Origin: Pantoea deleyi | GTDB lineage: Bacteria > Pseudomonadota > Gammaproteobacteria > Enterobacterales > Enterobacteriaceae | Assembly (NCBI RefSeq): GCF_022647325.1 | Contig: NZ_CP071405.1 | Span: forward strand, 1,364,001-1,428,000 | Reading direction: 5' to 3' | DNA length: 64,000 bases | Shown: one piece after another, positions 1-10,063 of the stretch | Layout of the letters: the number at the start of each line of letters is the position of its first letter | Numbering within the stretch: the first letter of the stretch is position 1 | Translations under genes and position numbers: made by a program | The notes under the pieces: model-generated | The model's database searches: none | The model's input: only the letters and a program-made list of their open reading frames with translations | What the model was told of the DNA's origin: nothing

Positions 1-2
1 GT

Positions 3-284
3 TTTCGCCGGGGCTACATCGCCCAGGGATATGACCTGAACGATCTGCCATACCGTTCCGGCTTCTTCCCGCTGGGGCCGATTTTCGCCTTCGTGCTCTG
101 CCTGATCATCACGCTGGGTCAGAACTATCAGGCGTTTCTTAACGAGAGCATCGACTGGTACGGCGTGGCGGCAACCTACATCGGCATTCCGCTGTTCCTG
201 ATTATCTGGTTCGGCTACAAGCTGGCGCGCGGCAGCCGACTGGTGAAGTACAGCGAGATGGAGTTCCCGGTTCACAAAGAGTAA
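3..284 (+). CDS. lysP: LysP lysine permease, C-terminal part (partial at left edge)
   Basis: This is the last 93 codons of an amino-acid permease of the APC family, cut by the left edge. The visible part contains two hydrophobic spans (about residues 28-43 and 55-72 of the fragment) and ends in a short cytoplasmic tail rich in charged residues. The segment GYDLNDLPYRSGFFPLGP and the tail ending VHKE match the end of the lysine-specific permease LysP as I know it from enterobacteria. LysP imports lysine with protons across the inner membrane, and in E. coli it also acts as a co-sensor for CadC. The following genes are those found near lysP in E. coli (yeiG, folE), which supports the call. The frame is open from the first complete codon. 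Confidence 0.9.
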   Translation, partial: FRRGYIAQGYDLNDLPYRSGFFPLGPIFAFVLCLIITLGQNYQAFLNESIDWYGVAATYIGIPLFLIIWFGYKLARGSRLVKYSEMEFPVHKE

Positions 285-365
285 TCCGGCCAGATGCCTG
301 ATACCGCGCGCTAAGGCTGACCGGCTTTAGCGCGATGGCAGGCCGAACGCGTTGATCCGGCAACG

Positions 366-391
366 GATGCACCTCAGGGATGAGGTGCATC
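366..391. other. Perfect 11-bp hairpin downstream of lysP; 285-621 otherwise empty
   Basis: The 337-bp gap after lysP holds no convincing gene. It contains a perfect hairpin with an 11-bp stem starting GATGCACCTCA and a GGGA (GNRA-type) loop, with no T-tract behind it. A weaker hairpin lies at about 309-332 (CGCTAAGGCT paired to its complement with G-U pairs). Either may form the 3' end of the lysP mRNA; neither is a canonical intrinsic terminator. Confidence 0.5.
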
Positions 392-550
392 ATCGCCCGC
401 CGTAAACATCCCGGGGATGACCTCTTTGCAAAAGAGATACCCACCCTGAGCAACTGCCCAATCTGCTCCCTCAGTACGCTCTCTCTGCCTCTCTCCCGTC
501 CGAAATAACACCCTTTTTTACTGTTTTTTCGCGTCTCGCTTGTGCTAACG

Positions 551-569
551 AATTGATAATTATTATCAC
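551..569. promoter_or_regulatory. Fur box upstream of the iron-type ABC permease
   Basis: The core GATAATTATTATC (555-567) is a perfect 6-1-6 Fur palindrome, and the flanks extend the match to the 19-bp consensus. It lies about 55 bp before the permease start, where Fur-Fe2+ would block RNA polymerase. Iron repression of the pair downstream is therefore expected. Confidence 0.85.
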
Positions 570-621
570 CTGGACTATTGTGGCTGCGTTTTCTGACGTG
601 ATAGCCACACAGGGTTAAAAC

Positions 622-1698
622 ATGACTACCGAAACTTCGCTGCTGGCGGGGGAAGAAACGCTTCACCACACCATGCAAAACTATCATCAGGTGCTGCGCC
701 GCCGCCTTGTCTGGATTGGCGTGCTGCTGCTGGCGATCGTCGCCTCACTGATCCTCGATTTCACGCTGGGCCCGGCCGGGCTCTCGCTGGAAACGCTGTG
801 GAATACGCTGCTCAATCCTGACAATGTCGATGCCGGCACCCGCGTTATCGTCTGGGACATTCGCCTGCCGTATGCGCTGATGGCGCTGGTGGTGGGGCTG
901 TCGCTGGGCCTGGCGGGCGCGGAAATGCAGACCATCCTCAATAACCCGCTGGCGAGTCCGTTTACCCTGGGGGTTTCCTCGGCGGCGGCCTTTGGTGCGG
1001 CGCTGGCCATCATCCTTGGCATCGGGATCCCCGGCATTCCCGATCAGTGGTTAATCTCGGCCAACGCCTTTGTATTTGCGCTGCTGGCCGCGCTGATGCT
1101 CGATGCCGTCACCCGCTGGACGCAGGTCTCCTCGGCGGGTGTGGTGCTGTTCGGCATTGCGCTGGTCTTCACCTTCAACGCGCTGGTCTCCATGATGCAG
1201 TTCATCGCCAGCGAAGATACCCTGCAGGGCCTAGTCTTCTGGACCATGGGCAGCCTGGCGCGCGCCTCCTGGGAGAAGCTGGGCGTGCTGAGTCTGGCGC
1301 TGGTGATCCTGGTGCCGTTTTCGATGATGAGCAGCTGGAAACTTACGGCGCTGCGTCTGGGCGAAGATCGTGCGGTGAGCTTTGGCATCGACGTGCGTCG
1401 TCTGCGCCTGACCACGCTGCTGCGCATCAGCGTGCTCTCCGCGCTGGCCGTAGCTTTTGTCGGGCCGATCGGCTTTATCGGCCTGGTCGCGCCGCACATT
1501 GCCCGCATGATGTTTGGTGAAGATCACCGCTTCTATCTGCCCGCCAGTGCGCTGGTCGGCGCGCTGGTGCTGTCGCTGGCGTCGGTCGCCTCGAAAAACC
1601 TGATCCCTGGCGTAATCATCCCGGTCGGCATCGTGACCTCCCTGATCGGCGTGCCGTTCTTCCTGAGTATTATTCTGCGTCATCGGGGGACCGTATGA
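622..1698 (+). CDS. FecCD-family ABC transporter permease (iron/siderophore type)
   Basis: This 358-residue inner-membrane protein belongs to the FecCD/BtuC permease family that moves ferric siderophores, haem or cobalamin. It has a roughly 30-residue charged N-terminus, about nine to ten hydrophobic spans, the early GLAGAEMQTILNNPLASPF segment, and the family's cytoplasmic coupling motif GFIGLVAPHIARMM near residues 286-299. The gene is preceded by a Fur box and overlaps the ATPase gene by 4 bp, so the two are translationally coupled. No periplasmic binding protein is encoded on either side, which is unusual because this importer class needs one. The partner may be encoded elsewhere. Substrate is unknown; iron chelate import is the best inference. 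Confidence 0.85.
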   Translation: MTTETSLLAGEETLHHTMQNYHQVLRRRLVWIGVLLLAIVASLILDFTLGPAGLSLETLWNTLLNPDNVDAGTRVIVWDIRLPYALMALVVGLSLGLAGAEMQTILNNPLASPFTLGVSSAAAFGAALAIILGIGIPGIPDQWLISANAFVFALLAALMLDAVTRWTQVSSAGVVLFGIALVFTFNALVSMMQFIASEDTLQGLVFWTMGSLARASWEKLGVLSLALVILVPFSMMSSWKLTALRLGEDRAVSFGIDVRRLRLTTLLRISVLSALAVAFVGPIGFIGLVAPHIARMMFGEDHRFYLPASALVGALVLSLASVASKNLIPGVIIPVGIVTSLIGVPFFLSIILRHRGTV

Positions 1699-2486
1699 TG
1701 GAACAGGGTCTGACTTTACGCGGCTTCAGCGCCGGGTATCCCAAACATAAAGTGATTGAGAATCTGAATGTCGCGCCGCTGCCGCGCGGCGAGATCACGG
1801 TGCTGCTGGGGCCGAATGGCTGCGGTAAATCGACGCTGCTGCGTGCGCTGGCGGGGCTGAACAAAGGGCAGGGCGAGATGTGGCTGAACGGCGAGGATCT
1901 GATGACTCAGCCGTTTGCCCGCCGTGCAAAGAATGTGGTCTATCTGCCGCAGTCGCTGCCTGCGGGTGTGCATCTGCATGTACTGGAGTCCATCATCGTG
2001 GCGCAGCGCGCCTCGGGCGGACTGCACAGCGCGGGCAGCGAAGCGGAAATCATGCATCTGCTGGAGCAGCTTGGCATCGCGCATCTGGCGATGCGCTACC
2101 TCGATCAGCTCTCCGGCGGCCAGAAGCAGCTGGTCGGGCTGGCGCAGTCGCTGATCCGTCGTCCGGCGCTGCTGCTGCTGGATGAGCCGCTGAGCGCGCT
2201 GGACCTTAACTATCAGTTCCACGTCATGGATCTGGTCCGGCGCGAAACGGCCATGCGCAACATCGTCACGGTAGTGGTGGTACACGATATCAATATCGCG
2301 CTGCGGCATGCGCAGCATGCCCTGATGCTGAAGCAGGGCGCGCTGGTGGCGGAAGGGCAGCCGGACAAGGTGATCACGCCCGACACGCTGGCGAAGGTCT
2401 ACGGGGTTGATGGGCGGATCGAACACTGCTCCCGCGGGATTCCGCAGGTGATGATCGATGGGCTGACCGGCCCGGCGCTGGTCTGA
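1695..2486 (+). CDS. ABC transporter ATP-binding protein (FepC/FecE type)
   Basis: This 263-residue ATPase is the energy module for the permease just upstream. It shows Walker A GPNGCGKST (residues 39-47), the signature LSGGQ (139-143), Walker B LLLLDEP (about 158-164), and the switch histidine in VVVVHDINIALRHA. The domain order and length are typical of FepC, FecE and FhuC proteins. The start codon overlaps the permease stop. The C-terminal 30 residues after YGVDGRIEHCSRG form the usual small tail of siderophore-type ATPases. With the permease it forms a two-gene unit lacking a binding protein. Confidence 0.85.
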   Translation: MMEQGLTLRGFSAGYPKHKVIENLNVAPLPRGEITVLLGPNGCGKSTLLRALAGLNKGQGEMWLNGEDLMTQPFARRAKNVVYLPQSLPAGVHLHVLESIIVAQRASGGLHSAGSEAEIMHLLEQLGIAHLAMRYLDQLSGGQKQLVGLAQSLIRRPALLLLDEPLSALDLNYQFHVMDLVRRETAMRNIVTVVVVHDINIALRHAQHALMLKQGALVAEGQPDKVITPDTLAKVYGVDGRIEHCSRGIPQVMIDGLTGPALV

Positions 2487-2540
2487 CAGGGCTGAATGCC
2501 GGGAAGAGAAGGCGAGCGACAGTCGCGCTGATTCGCCTCC

Positions 2541-2574
2541 GCAATAAAAATTCAGGGCCGCATATGCGGCCCTG
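2541..2574 (-). terminator. Intrinsic terminator of frmA-fghA
   Basis: A perfect palindrome (2553-2574, arms CAGGGCCGCAT) is followed on the minus strand by AATTTTTATTGC. It begins 9 bp beyond the fghA stop codon. It would also separate this operon from the convergent ABC ATPase gene. Confidence 0.8.
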
Positions 2575-2582
2575 AGTGTCAG

Positions 2583-3425
2583 CTACACCAGCAGATGCTG
2601 GGCATGGAAGCGCAGGTGATCTTCCACGAAGCTGGCAATAAAGAAGTAGCTATGGTCATAACCCGGCTGAATGCGCAGGGTCAGCGGGAAGCCCACGTCG
2701 CGGGCGACCGCGTCTAACCGCTCCGGTTGCAGCTGGTCGGCCAGGAACTGATCGCTGTCGCCCTGATCAATCAGCATCGGCAGCCGGTGCGCCACCTCCG
2801 CCATCAGCTGGCAACTGTCATACTCCCGCCACGCCGCACGATCCTCACCCAGATAGGCCGTAAACGCTTTCTGCCCCCAGGGCACCTGCATCGGATTGAC
2901 GATCGGTGCAAAGGCGGAAGCCGAGGCAAAACGGTTGCCCAGACGCAGCGCCAGCATCAGCGCGCCGTGGCCGCCCATGGAGTGACCCATGATCGACTGA
3001 CGTTCGCTGACCTTGAAGTTGTCCGCAATCAGGGCGGGCAACTCGCTGCTCAGATAGTCGAACATGCGGAAATGGCTGGCCCAGGGCTGCTGAGTGGCGT
3101 TGAGATAGAATCCCGCGCCCTGACCCAGATCGTAAGCCTCGTCATTTGCGACCCCTTCGCCGCGCGGGCTGGTGTCCGGCATAATCAGCACCAGACCCAG
3201 TTCCGCCGCCACCCGCTGCGCGCCCGCTTTGGTGGTGAAGTTCTCATCGTTGCAGGTCAGCCCGGCCAGAAACCAGACCACCGGCGGCGGCGCGTCACCG
3301 TGCGGATCGGGCAGATAGATGCTGAAGGTCATCGGGCAGTTCAGCACCGCTGACGGATGCCGCCAGCGCTGCTGCCAGCCGCCAAAGATACGGTGTTCTT
3401 CCAGTAGCTCCAGAGTGGATGCCAT
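2583..3425 (-). CDS. fghA: S-formylglutathione hydrolase
   Basis: This 280-residue alpha/beta hydrolase of the esterase D family cleaves S-formylglutathione to formate and glutathione, the second step of glutathione-dependent formaldehyde removal in the cytoplasm. The nucleophile elbow is GHSMGGHGA, the [18 protein letters not shown] segment forms the oxyanion-hole region, and the late GYDHSYFFI carries the catalytic histidine. A strong ribosome site (AGGAGG) precedes the ATG. It is 12 bp downstream of frmA and shares its terminator, so the two are co-transcribed. By map position next to folE it corresponds to E. coli YeiG; K-12 has a second copy, FrmB, beside frmA. Confidence 0.95.
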   Translation of the reverse strand: MASTLELLEEHRIFGGWQQRWRHPSAVLNCPMTFSIYLPDPHGDAPPPVVWFLAGLTCNDENFTTKAGAQRVAAELGLVLIMPDTSPRGEGVANDEAYDLGQGAGFYLNATQQPWASHFRMFDYLSSELPALIADNFKVSERQSIMGHSMGGHGALMLALRLGNRFASASAFAPIVNPMQVPWGQKAFTAYLGEDRAAWREYDSCQLMAEVAHRLPMLIDQGDSDQFLADQLQPERLDAVARDVGFPLTLRIQPGYDHSYFFIASFVEDHLRFHAQHLLV

Positions 3426-3437
3426 AACGCCTCCTGA

Positions 3438-4619
<1,182 letters not shown>

Positions 4620-4662
4620 TCAGGGCCGGATGGGCCAGACTCTTAAACATAGCGCGGAACGC

Positions 4663-5574
4663 TTATTCCGCCGCCTGTAATGGATGCATCAGCTCATCAT
4701 TGAGCGGACGATCGTCAAATTGTTCGATAATCAGGTACTTCAGCGCCTCAACATTCGGCGTAAAGGCGTCGCGTCGCCACATCAGCCAGGTGGCCGTGTC
4801 GCGGTAAGCGGGAGGCAGCGTGTGCGCCTGCACGCGCGACCGATCCGCCATCTGCTTCAGCACCGACGCCGGGATCATCGCGACACCGGCACCGCCTGCC
4901 ACGCAGGCCAGCATGGCGTGATAGGACTGAATCTCCATCACATTGTCGGGCGCGGTCTGACTGTCGCGATACCAGCTCTCCAGCTTGACCCGGTAAGAGC
5001 AGCTGTTGCGGAAGGCGAACAGGGTATCGCCCTGGACGTCGCGCGCCGTGGTAATCGGGGCGTGATCGAGACCGGTGATCAGCACCATCTCCTCACGAAA
5101 TGCGATGCAGCCATTCAGGTCGTCGTGGGCGACCGGGCCATCCACCAGCGCGGCGGCCAGAGTGCCTTCCCGCACCCGATCGATGATTTCGCCCGAGGTG
5201 CCGGTGATCAGCGACAGCGCCACCGCCGGAAAACGCTGGTGATAGGCGGCGAGCAGGCCGGGCAGACGGGTCGCTGCCGTGCTCTCCATGGAACCAAGCG
5301 CGAAGTTGCCCGCCGGTTTGCCGGTGCGGGTCATGCTCATCGCTTCTTCGCTCAGTGTCAGGATGCGCTGCGCATAGTTGAGAAAATTATGGCCCATCGG
5401 CGACAGGCGAATGCGCTGCTTCTCACGAATAAAGAGATCCACCCCTAATTCTTCTTCCAGCTGGCGCAGCCGCGTGGTGAGATTAGAGGGAACGCGATGC
5501 AACTGCTCTGCCGCACGAGCCAGTGAACCCGTTTCGGCGACGGAACAGAACATACGCAGCTGAACCAGATCCAT
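4663..5574 (-). CDS. LysR-family transcriptional regulator
   Basis: This is a 303-residue LysR regulator. The N-terminal winged helix reads MDLVQLRMFCSVAETGSLARAAEQLHRVPSNLTTRLRQLEEELGV (about residues 1-45), followed by a linker helix and a two-lobed effector domain. I chose the inner ATG because the family starts at MDL and AGGAAGAGAAG precedes it; an upstream in-frame ATG would add seven residues. The HRVPSNLTTR recognition helix is like that of the PtrR (YneJ) branch. It is divergent from an MFS gene with about 117 bp between starts, the usual regulator-target layout. It is also upstream of frmA in the same orientation, so a link to formaldehyde cannot be excluded. Confidence 0.85.
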   Translation of the reverse strand: MDLVQLRMFCSVAETGSLARAAEQLHRVPSNLTTRLRQLEEELGVDLFIREKQRIRLSPMGHNFLNYAQRILTLSEEAMSMTRTGKPAGNFALGSMESTAATRLPGLLAAYHQRFPAVALSLITGTSGEIIDRVREGTLAAALVDGPVAHDDLNGCIAFREEMVLITGLDHAPITTARDVQGDTLFAFRNSCSYRVKLESWYRDSQTAPDNVMEIQSYHAMLACVAGGAGVAMIPASVLKQMADRSRVQAHTLPPAYRDTATWLMWRRDAFTPNVEALKYLIIEQFDDRPLNDELMHPLQAAE

Positions 5575-5691
5575 ATCTTCTCTTCCTGTAAACAAGTTGG
5601 TTAATAATATTCACTTTCCGTGAGTTTAGTCATCCTGCATGCTGTTAGCAAGTCAGATGAGATCGCAGGGCAGAACAGCAGGAGTTCAGCA

Positions 5692-6819
5692 ATGGCATTA
5701 CGCGTCGCGCTCAGCGCGTTTTTAACCTTATTTGTGGCAATGGGGATTGGCCGCTTTGCCTTTACGCCCCAGGTGCCGCTGATGATTCAGGCGCACCAGC
5801 TGACGCTCACCAGCGCCAGCCTGGTCGCCGCGTTCAACTATCTGGGCTATCTGTGTGGCTCGTTTGATGCGATGCGGGCGCACAAACGGGTCGAGCTGCG
5901 GCTGCAGGCGGGCGTGTGGGGTGCGGTGATCCTGACCCTGCTTTCCGCCTTCGCCAGCGGGCCGTGGCTGCACGGCGCGATCCGCTTTCTGATTGGCTGG
6001 GCCAGCGGCTGGGCGATGGTGCTGGTCGCGGCCTGGAGCAATGAACAGCTGCATCGTCACGGGCGGGCGGGCCTCTCGGCGGCCGTGTTTGCGGGGCCGG
6101 GCTGCGGCATCCTGGTCAGCGGGCTGCTGGGCGTGCTGCTGCATACGCTGCAGGTTTCAGCCGGGGTCGCCTGGGCCGCCTACGGTGCGCTGGCGCTGCT
6201 GCTGATTGCGCTCATCACCCGGCATCTGCCGCGTCAGGGTGAACTGCATCGCCCCGACCAGGCGCCTGCGCCGCTGGTGCTGGATCGCAACCTCAAACGT
6301 CTGGTCGCGAGTTACAGTCTGGCAGGCTTCGGCTACATTCTGCCCGCCACCTTTTTGTCGCAGATGGCGGCCACGCGCTTTCCTGACGGCATCTTCGCTC
6401 AGTTTGTCTGGCCCGTTTTCGGGGGCGCAGCGGTGATCGGCATCGGCCTGGGGATCCTGACGCGCCGCCGGGGGCACAGCCACGTCCGGCTGGCGCTGGT
6501 GCTCTGGGCACAGGCGCTGGGCGTCTTTGCCGCGGCGCTGCTGCCGGGCTTCAGCGGCCTGCTGGCCGGAGCGCTGCTGGTGGGCGGCGGCTTTCTCAGC
6601 GTGGTGCAGCTCTCGATGCTCTGCGCCCGTGAGCTGGCACCCCACCATCTGCGCTACATGGCGGGTCTGCTGACCACCGGCTATGCGATCGGCCAGCTGG
6701 CGGGGCCGCTGCTCTCATTTATGTCGGCCATGCTGTGGCACCGTCTGGAGCCTGCATTGTGGGTCGCCGGGGCCAGCCTGGTCTGGGCGGGGCTGCTGGT
6801 CTGGCGGCGAACCACATAA
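5692..6819 (+). CDS. YbfB/YjiJ-type MFS transporter
   Basis: This 375-residue integral membrane protein has about twelve hydrophobic spans. The opening MALRVALSAFLTLFVAMGIGRFAFTPQVPLM and the later GPGCGILVSG, GYILPATFLSQMA and YAIGQLAGPLLS segments are typical of the YbfB/YjiJ branch of the major facilitator superfamily. I chose the ATG with AGGAG seven bases upstream over a GTG 72 bp earlier. The gene is divergent from the LysR gene and is its likely target. Substrate is unknown; family members are annotated as uncharacterised efflux or uptake carriers. Confidence 0.8.
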   Translation: MALRVALSAFLTLFVAMGIGRFAFTPQVPLMIQAHQLTLTSASLVAAFNYLGYLCGSFDAMRAHKRVELRLQAGVWGAVILTLLSAFASGPWLHGAIRFLIGWASGWAMVLVAAWSNEQLHRHGRAGLSAAVFAGPGCGILVSGLLGVLLHTLQVSAGVAWAAYGALALLLIALITRHLPRQGELHRPDQAPAPLVLDRNLKRLVASYSLAGFGYILPATFLSQMAATRFPDGIFAQFVWPVFGGAAVIGIGLGILTRRRGHSHVRLALVLWAQALGVFAAALLPGFSGLLAGALLVGGGFLSVVQLSMLCARELAPHHLRYMAGLLTTGYAIGQLAGPLLSFMSAMLWHRLEPALWVAGASLVWAGLLVWRRTT

Positions 6820-6944
6820 AAAGCTTTCTTCACCAATCTGATTGATTGCTGGATTCCCCGCAAAGAAAGTTTCACAATACGCGCCTGATTACAGGGCCCG
6901 CTGGCATATGCCGACGGGCGCAACACCAGCCGGAGAAGAGTACG

Positions 6945-7610
6945 ATGAGCACCCTAAGTCAGGAAGCTGCCCTGGTTCATGAAGCGCTGCTGGCGCGAGG
7001 ACTGGAAACGCCGTTACGTGCACCGACGCGCGACATTGATGACGAAACGCGTAAGAGCCTGATTGCCGGGCACATGACGGAGATCATGCAGCTGCTGAAT
7101 CTGGATCTGGAAGATGACAGCCTGATGGAAACGCCACATCGCATCGCCAAAATGTATGTGGATGAGGTCTTTTCCGGTCTCGACTACGCCAACTTCCCGA
7201 AAATCACCGTCATCGAAAACAAGATGAAGGTCGATGAGATGGTGACCGTGCGTGACATCACGCTGACCAGCACCTGTGAGCACCACTTCGTGATCATCGA
7301 CGGAAAGGCTACCGTTGCCTACATTCCGAAAGACAAGGTGATTGGCCTGTCGAAAATCAACCGCATCGTTCAGTTCTTTGCCCAGCGTCCGCAGGTGCAG
7401 GAGCGACTGACGCAGCAGGTTCTGGTCGCGCTGCAGACGCTGCTGGGCACCAATAATGTCGCGGTGTCCATTGATGCGGTGCACTACTGTGTGAAAGCGC
7501 GTGGCGTGAAAGATGCCACCAGCGCCACTACCACGACCTCGCTGGGCGGCCTGTTCAAGTCCAGCCAGAATACCCGCCAGGAATTTTTGCGCGCGGTGCG
7601 CCATAGTTGA
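6945..7610 (+). CDS. folE: GTP cyclohydrolase I
   Basis: This 221-residue protein opens the tetrahydrofolate pathway by converting GTP to dihydroneopterin triphosphate. The start has GGAGAAGAG upstream and gives almost the E. coli length (222). The zinc ligands are in TSTCEHHFV and in the late [11 protein letters not shown], and the active-site segment [15 protein letters not shown] is intact. An earlier in-frame ATG would add 33 residues without a ribosome site. It precedes yeiB by 50 bp, as in E. coli, so the two may be co-transcribed. Confidence 0.95.
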   Translation: MSTLSQEAALVHEALLARGLETPLRAPTRDIDDETRKSLIAGHMTEIMQLLNLDLEDDSLMETPHRIAKMYVDEVFSGLDYANFPKITVIENKMKVDEMVTVRDITLTSTCEHHFVIIDGKATVAYIPKDKVIGLSKINRIVQFFAQRPQVQERLTQQVLVALQTLLGTNNVAVSIDAVHYCVKARGVKDATSATTTTSLGGLFKSSQNTRQEFLRAVRHS

Positions 7611-7660
7611 GTTTACGGCGGGCGCATAACGCTGCCCGCCTCATTGGGGCAGGGTGCCGC

Positions 7661-8821
7661 ATGCAACGCTATCACGCGCTGGATTTCATTCGTGGCTGTG
7701 CCATTCTCGGCATTCTGCTGCTCAATATCGTCGGCTTTGGCCTGCCTTCGGCCGCCTATCTCAATCCCGCCTGGCAGGGCAGCGTCAGTTCAGCCGACGC
7801 CTGGACCTGGGCTATCTCTGACACCTTCGCCCAGCTCAAATTCCTCACCCTGTTTGCACTGCTGTTCGGCGCCGGTCTGCAGATGCAGCTGCCGCGCGGC
7901 AGCCGCTGGCTGACGGCCAGGCTCTCCCTGCTGGTGGTAATCGGTTTTCTGCATGCGGTGTTTTTGTGGGAAGGGGACATCCTGCTGGATTACGGGGTGA
8001 TCGGGCTGGTGGTCTGGCGGGTGTTGCGCGACGTTCCCTCTACCCGCAGCCTGATGCATACTGGCATTCTGCTCTATCTGGTCGGCTGCGGCGTGCTGCT
8101 GGTGTTTGGGTCGATCTCCGATCCCGAACCAACCCGCTCCTGGCTGCCAGGCGCAGCCGATCTGCAATATGAACAGTACTGGAAGCTCACTGGCGGCTGG
8201 GAAGCCGTACAGAACCGGCTGGATCACCTGGCTTCCGGGCTGATGGCGCTGGCGGCGCAGTATGGCTGGCAGCTGGCGGGCCTGATGATGATTGGCGGCG
8301 CACTGCTGCGCAGCGGCTGGCTGACCGGCCAGTTTTCCGCGCAGCACTATCGGCAGGCGGCGGTCGTGCTGCTGTCCATTGGCTTCACGATTGCGGTGGC
8401 CGGAGTGGCCGCGCAGTGGCTGTTGCACTGGGAATTCCGCTGGAGCGGCTTCTATCTGCAGACGCCGCGCGACCTCGCCAGCCCGCTGATCAGCCTGGGC
8501 TATGCCGCGCTCTGTCTGGCTTACTGGCCGCAGATTGCACGCTGGCGTATCACTCATGCCATCCGCTGCGTTGGCCGTATGGCGCTGACCAACTATCTGC
8601 TGCAGTCTCTGATCTGCACCACGCTCTTTTATCGCCTTGACCTCTATATGCACTTCACCCGGCTGGAACTGGTGCTGATGGTGCCGCTGATCTGGCTCAT
8701 CAATATCCTGTTTTCACTCATCTGGTTACATTTCTTCGCGCAGGGGCCGCTGGAGTGGCTGTGGCGACGGCTGACGCTGCTTTCCGCCGGTCAATCACAT
8801 CTCACCGATCGCGCAGGATAA
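7661..8821 (+). CDS. yeiB: YeiB family inner membrane protein (DUF418)
   Basis: This 386-residue polytopic protein matches E. coli YeiB: the start region HALDFIRGCAILGILLLNIVGFGLPSAAYLNPAW is nearly the same. It has about nine or ten hydrophobic spans and the C-terminal DUF418 region with RMALTNYLLQSLICTTLFY. The function is not established; the N-terminal part resembles the heparan-alpha-glucosaminide acetyltransferase/acyltransferase-3 fold. The ATG chosen has AGGGTG upstream and aligns with the family start. It follows folE and precedes galS, exactly as in K-12. Confidence 0.88.
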   Translation: MQRYHALDFIRGCAILGILLLNIVGFGLPSAAYLNPAWQGSVSSADAWTWAISDTFAQLKFLTLFALLFGAGLQMQLPRGSRWLTARLSLLVVIGFLHAVFLWEGDILLDYGVIGLVVWRVLRDVPSTRSLMHTGILLYLVGCGVLLVFGSISDPEPTRSWLPGAADLQYEQYWKLTGGWEAVQNRLDHLASGLMALAAQYGWQLAGLMMIGGALLRSGWLTGQFSAQHYRQAAVVLLSIGFTIAVAGVAAQWLLHWEFRWSGFYLQTPRDLASPLISLGYAALCLAYWPQIARWRITHAIRCVGRMALTNYLLQSLICTTLFYRLDLYMHFTRLELVLMVPLIWLINILFSLIWLHFFAQGPLEWLWRRLTLLSAGQSHLTDRAG

Positions 8822-8851
8822 TGACCGCCATCACAAAGGTTACAGAATTGT

Positions 8852-8867
8852 ATGTAACCGTTTTCAT
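8852..8867. promoter_or_regulatory. GalR/GalS operator upstream of galS
   Basis: ATGTAACCGTTTTCAT agrees with the GalR/GalS consensus TGTAANCGNTTNCA at every fixed core position. It lies just upstream of the CRP site that precedes galS, so galS probably represses itself. Confidence 0.8.
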
Positions 8868-8870
8868 TGA

Positions 8871-8913
8871 TGTGACGCAATTCACGCTGCACGTTGCCTG
8901 CCCCTGACAAAAT
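8871..8913 (+). promoter_or_regulatory. CRP site and -10 element of the galS promoter
   Basis: TGTGACGCAATTCACG (8871-8886) fits the CRP palindrome in nine of ten fixed positions. A -10-like CAAAAT (8908-8913) is placed so that the CRP centre falls about 41.5 bp before a start near 8920, which is class II geometry. Confidence 0.7.
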
Positions 8914-8967
8914 AGCGCCGGTGTACAACCCGGCGTGATGCCTATTTTTCCTTTCTGGAACTGCTGC

Positions 8968-10008
8968 ATGATAACAATCCGTGATGTTGCCCGTCAGGCT
9001 GGCGTATCCGTAGCGACCGTGTCGCGCGTCCTCAATCAGAGCAACGCCGTGACCTCTGACACCCGCGACGCCGTGTTACAGGCAGTCGAAGCGCTGGGCT
9101 ATCGCCCTAATGCCAACGCTCAGGCGCTGGCGACGCAGGTCAGCGACACGATCGGGGTGGTGGTGATGGATGTTTCCGACCCCTTCTTCGGGGCGCTGGT
9201 GAAAGCGGTCGATACCGTGGCGCAGCGCGTCCATAAGCATGTGTTAATCAGCAACTCCTGGCATCAGGAAGAGAAGGAGCGTCATGCGATCGAAGTGCTG
9301 ATCCGGCAGCGCTGCAGCGCCCTGGTGGTGCATGCCAAGACCCTGCCGGACGCAGAGCTGGCGGAGTTTATGCAGCATGTGCCAGGCATGGTGGTCATTA
9401 ATCGCATCGTTCCCGGCTTTGAGCATCGCAGCGTCAGCCTGGATAACGTTACCGGGGCATTGATGGCATCACGCACGCTGTTACAGCAGGGGCACAGCCG
9501 CATCGGTTATCTCTGCTCCAGCCATCCTATCGAAGATGTGGCACAGCGCCGCGAAGGCTGGATGCAGGCGATGGCCGAGCAGGGTATCCGGCCTCAGGAG
9601 AGCTGGATCGCCAGCGCCGAGCCCGATATGCAGGGGGGCGAAGCCGCGATGGTAGAGCTGCTGGGACGGAATCTGAATCTCACTGCGGTGTTTGCCTACA
9701 ACGACGGCATGGCGGCGGGTGCGCTCACTGCGCTGAAAGACAACGGCATTCAGGTGCCACAGCATTTTTCTGTCATTGGTTTCGATGACATTCCTATCTC
9801 ACGTTACACCGATCCACAGTTAACCACCGTCCGCTATCCCATTATTTCTATGGCAAAAATCGCCACTGAGCTGGCGTTACAGGGCGCGGCCGGACTGCTG
9901 GATGACACCGCAACCCACATCTTTATGCCGACGCTGGTGCGGCGTCATTCGGTGGCGCTGCGGCAAACTGTGGAGTCCGTCACTAATTCAGGCGATTCAG
10001 GCATGTAA
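8968..10008 (+). CDS. galS: GalS galactose-inducible repressor (LacI family)
   Basis: This 346-residue repressor (isorepressor of the gal regulon) has a LacI-type helix-turn-helix at its start ([23 protein letters not shown]), the hinge [14 protein letters not shown], and a periplasmic-binding-like sensor domain. The run [23 protein letters not shown] and the end [11 protein letters not shown] match GalS rather than GalR, and its position before mglBAC matches E. coli. Galactose or fucose binding would release it from operators. I chose the start at MITIRD; an in-frame ATG 33 bp earlier gives an atypical N-terminus. The mglB operator overlaps its stop codon. Confidence 0.93.
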   Translation: MITIRDVARQAGVSVATVSRVLNQSNAVTSDTRDAVLQAVEALGYRPNANAQALATQVSDTIGVVVMDVSDPFFGALVKAVDTVAQRVHKHVLISNSWHQEEKERHAIEVLIRQRCSALVVHAKTLPDAELAEFMQHVPGMVVINRIVPGFEHRSVSLDNVTGALMASRTLLQQGHSRIGYLCSSHPIEDVAQRREGWMQAMAEQGIRPQESWIASAEPDMQGGEAAMVELLGRNLNLTAVFAYNDGMAAGALTALKDNGIQVPQHFSVIGFDDIPISRYTDPQLTTVRYPIISMAKIATELALQGAAGLLDDTATHIFMPTLVRRHSVALRQTVESVTNSGDSGM

Positions 10009-10018
10009 CCGTTTTCAA
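10003..10018. promoter_or_regulatory. GalR/GalS operator overlapping the galS stop codon
   Basis: ATGTAACCGTTTTCAA covers the last codon and TAA stop of galS (10006-10008). The core is identical to the operator before galS. It sits immediately upstream of the mglB CRP site, so GalS bound here would block mglB activation. Confidence 0.8.
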
Positions 10019-10020
10019 TC

Positions 10021-10063
10021 TGTGATTACATTCACAGTTAATTAACATTGCCCTCACTATGAT
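10021..10063 (+). promoter_or_regulatory. CRP site and -10 of the mglBAC promoter
   Basis: TGTGATTACATTCACA (10021-10036) is a perfect CRP palindrome. TATGAT (10058-10063) is a good -10. The implied start near 10070 puts the CRP centre at -41.5, a class II arrangement. The mglB message would then have a leader of about 250 nt before the start codon at 10319; I see no reading frame or known riboswitch in it. Confidence 0.82.
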
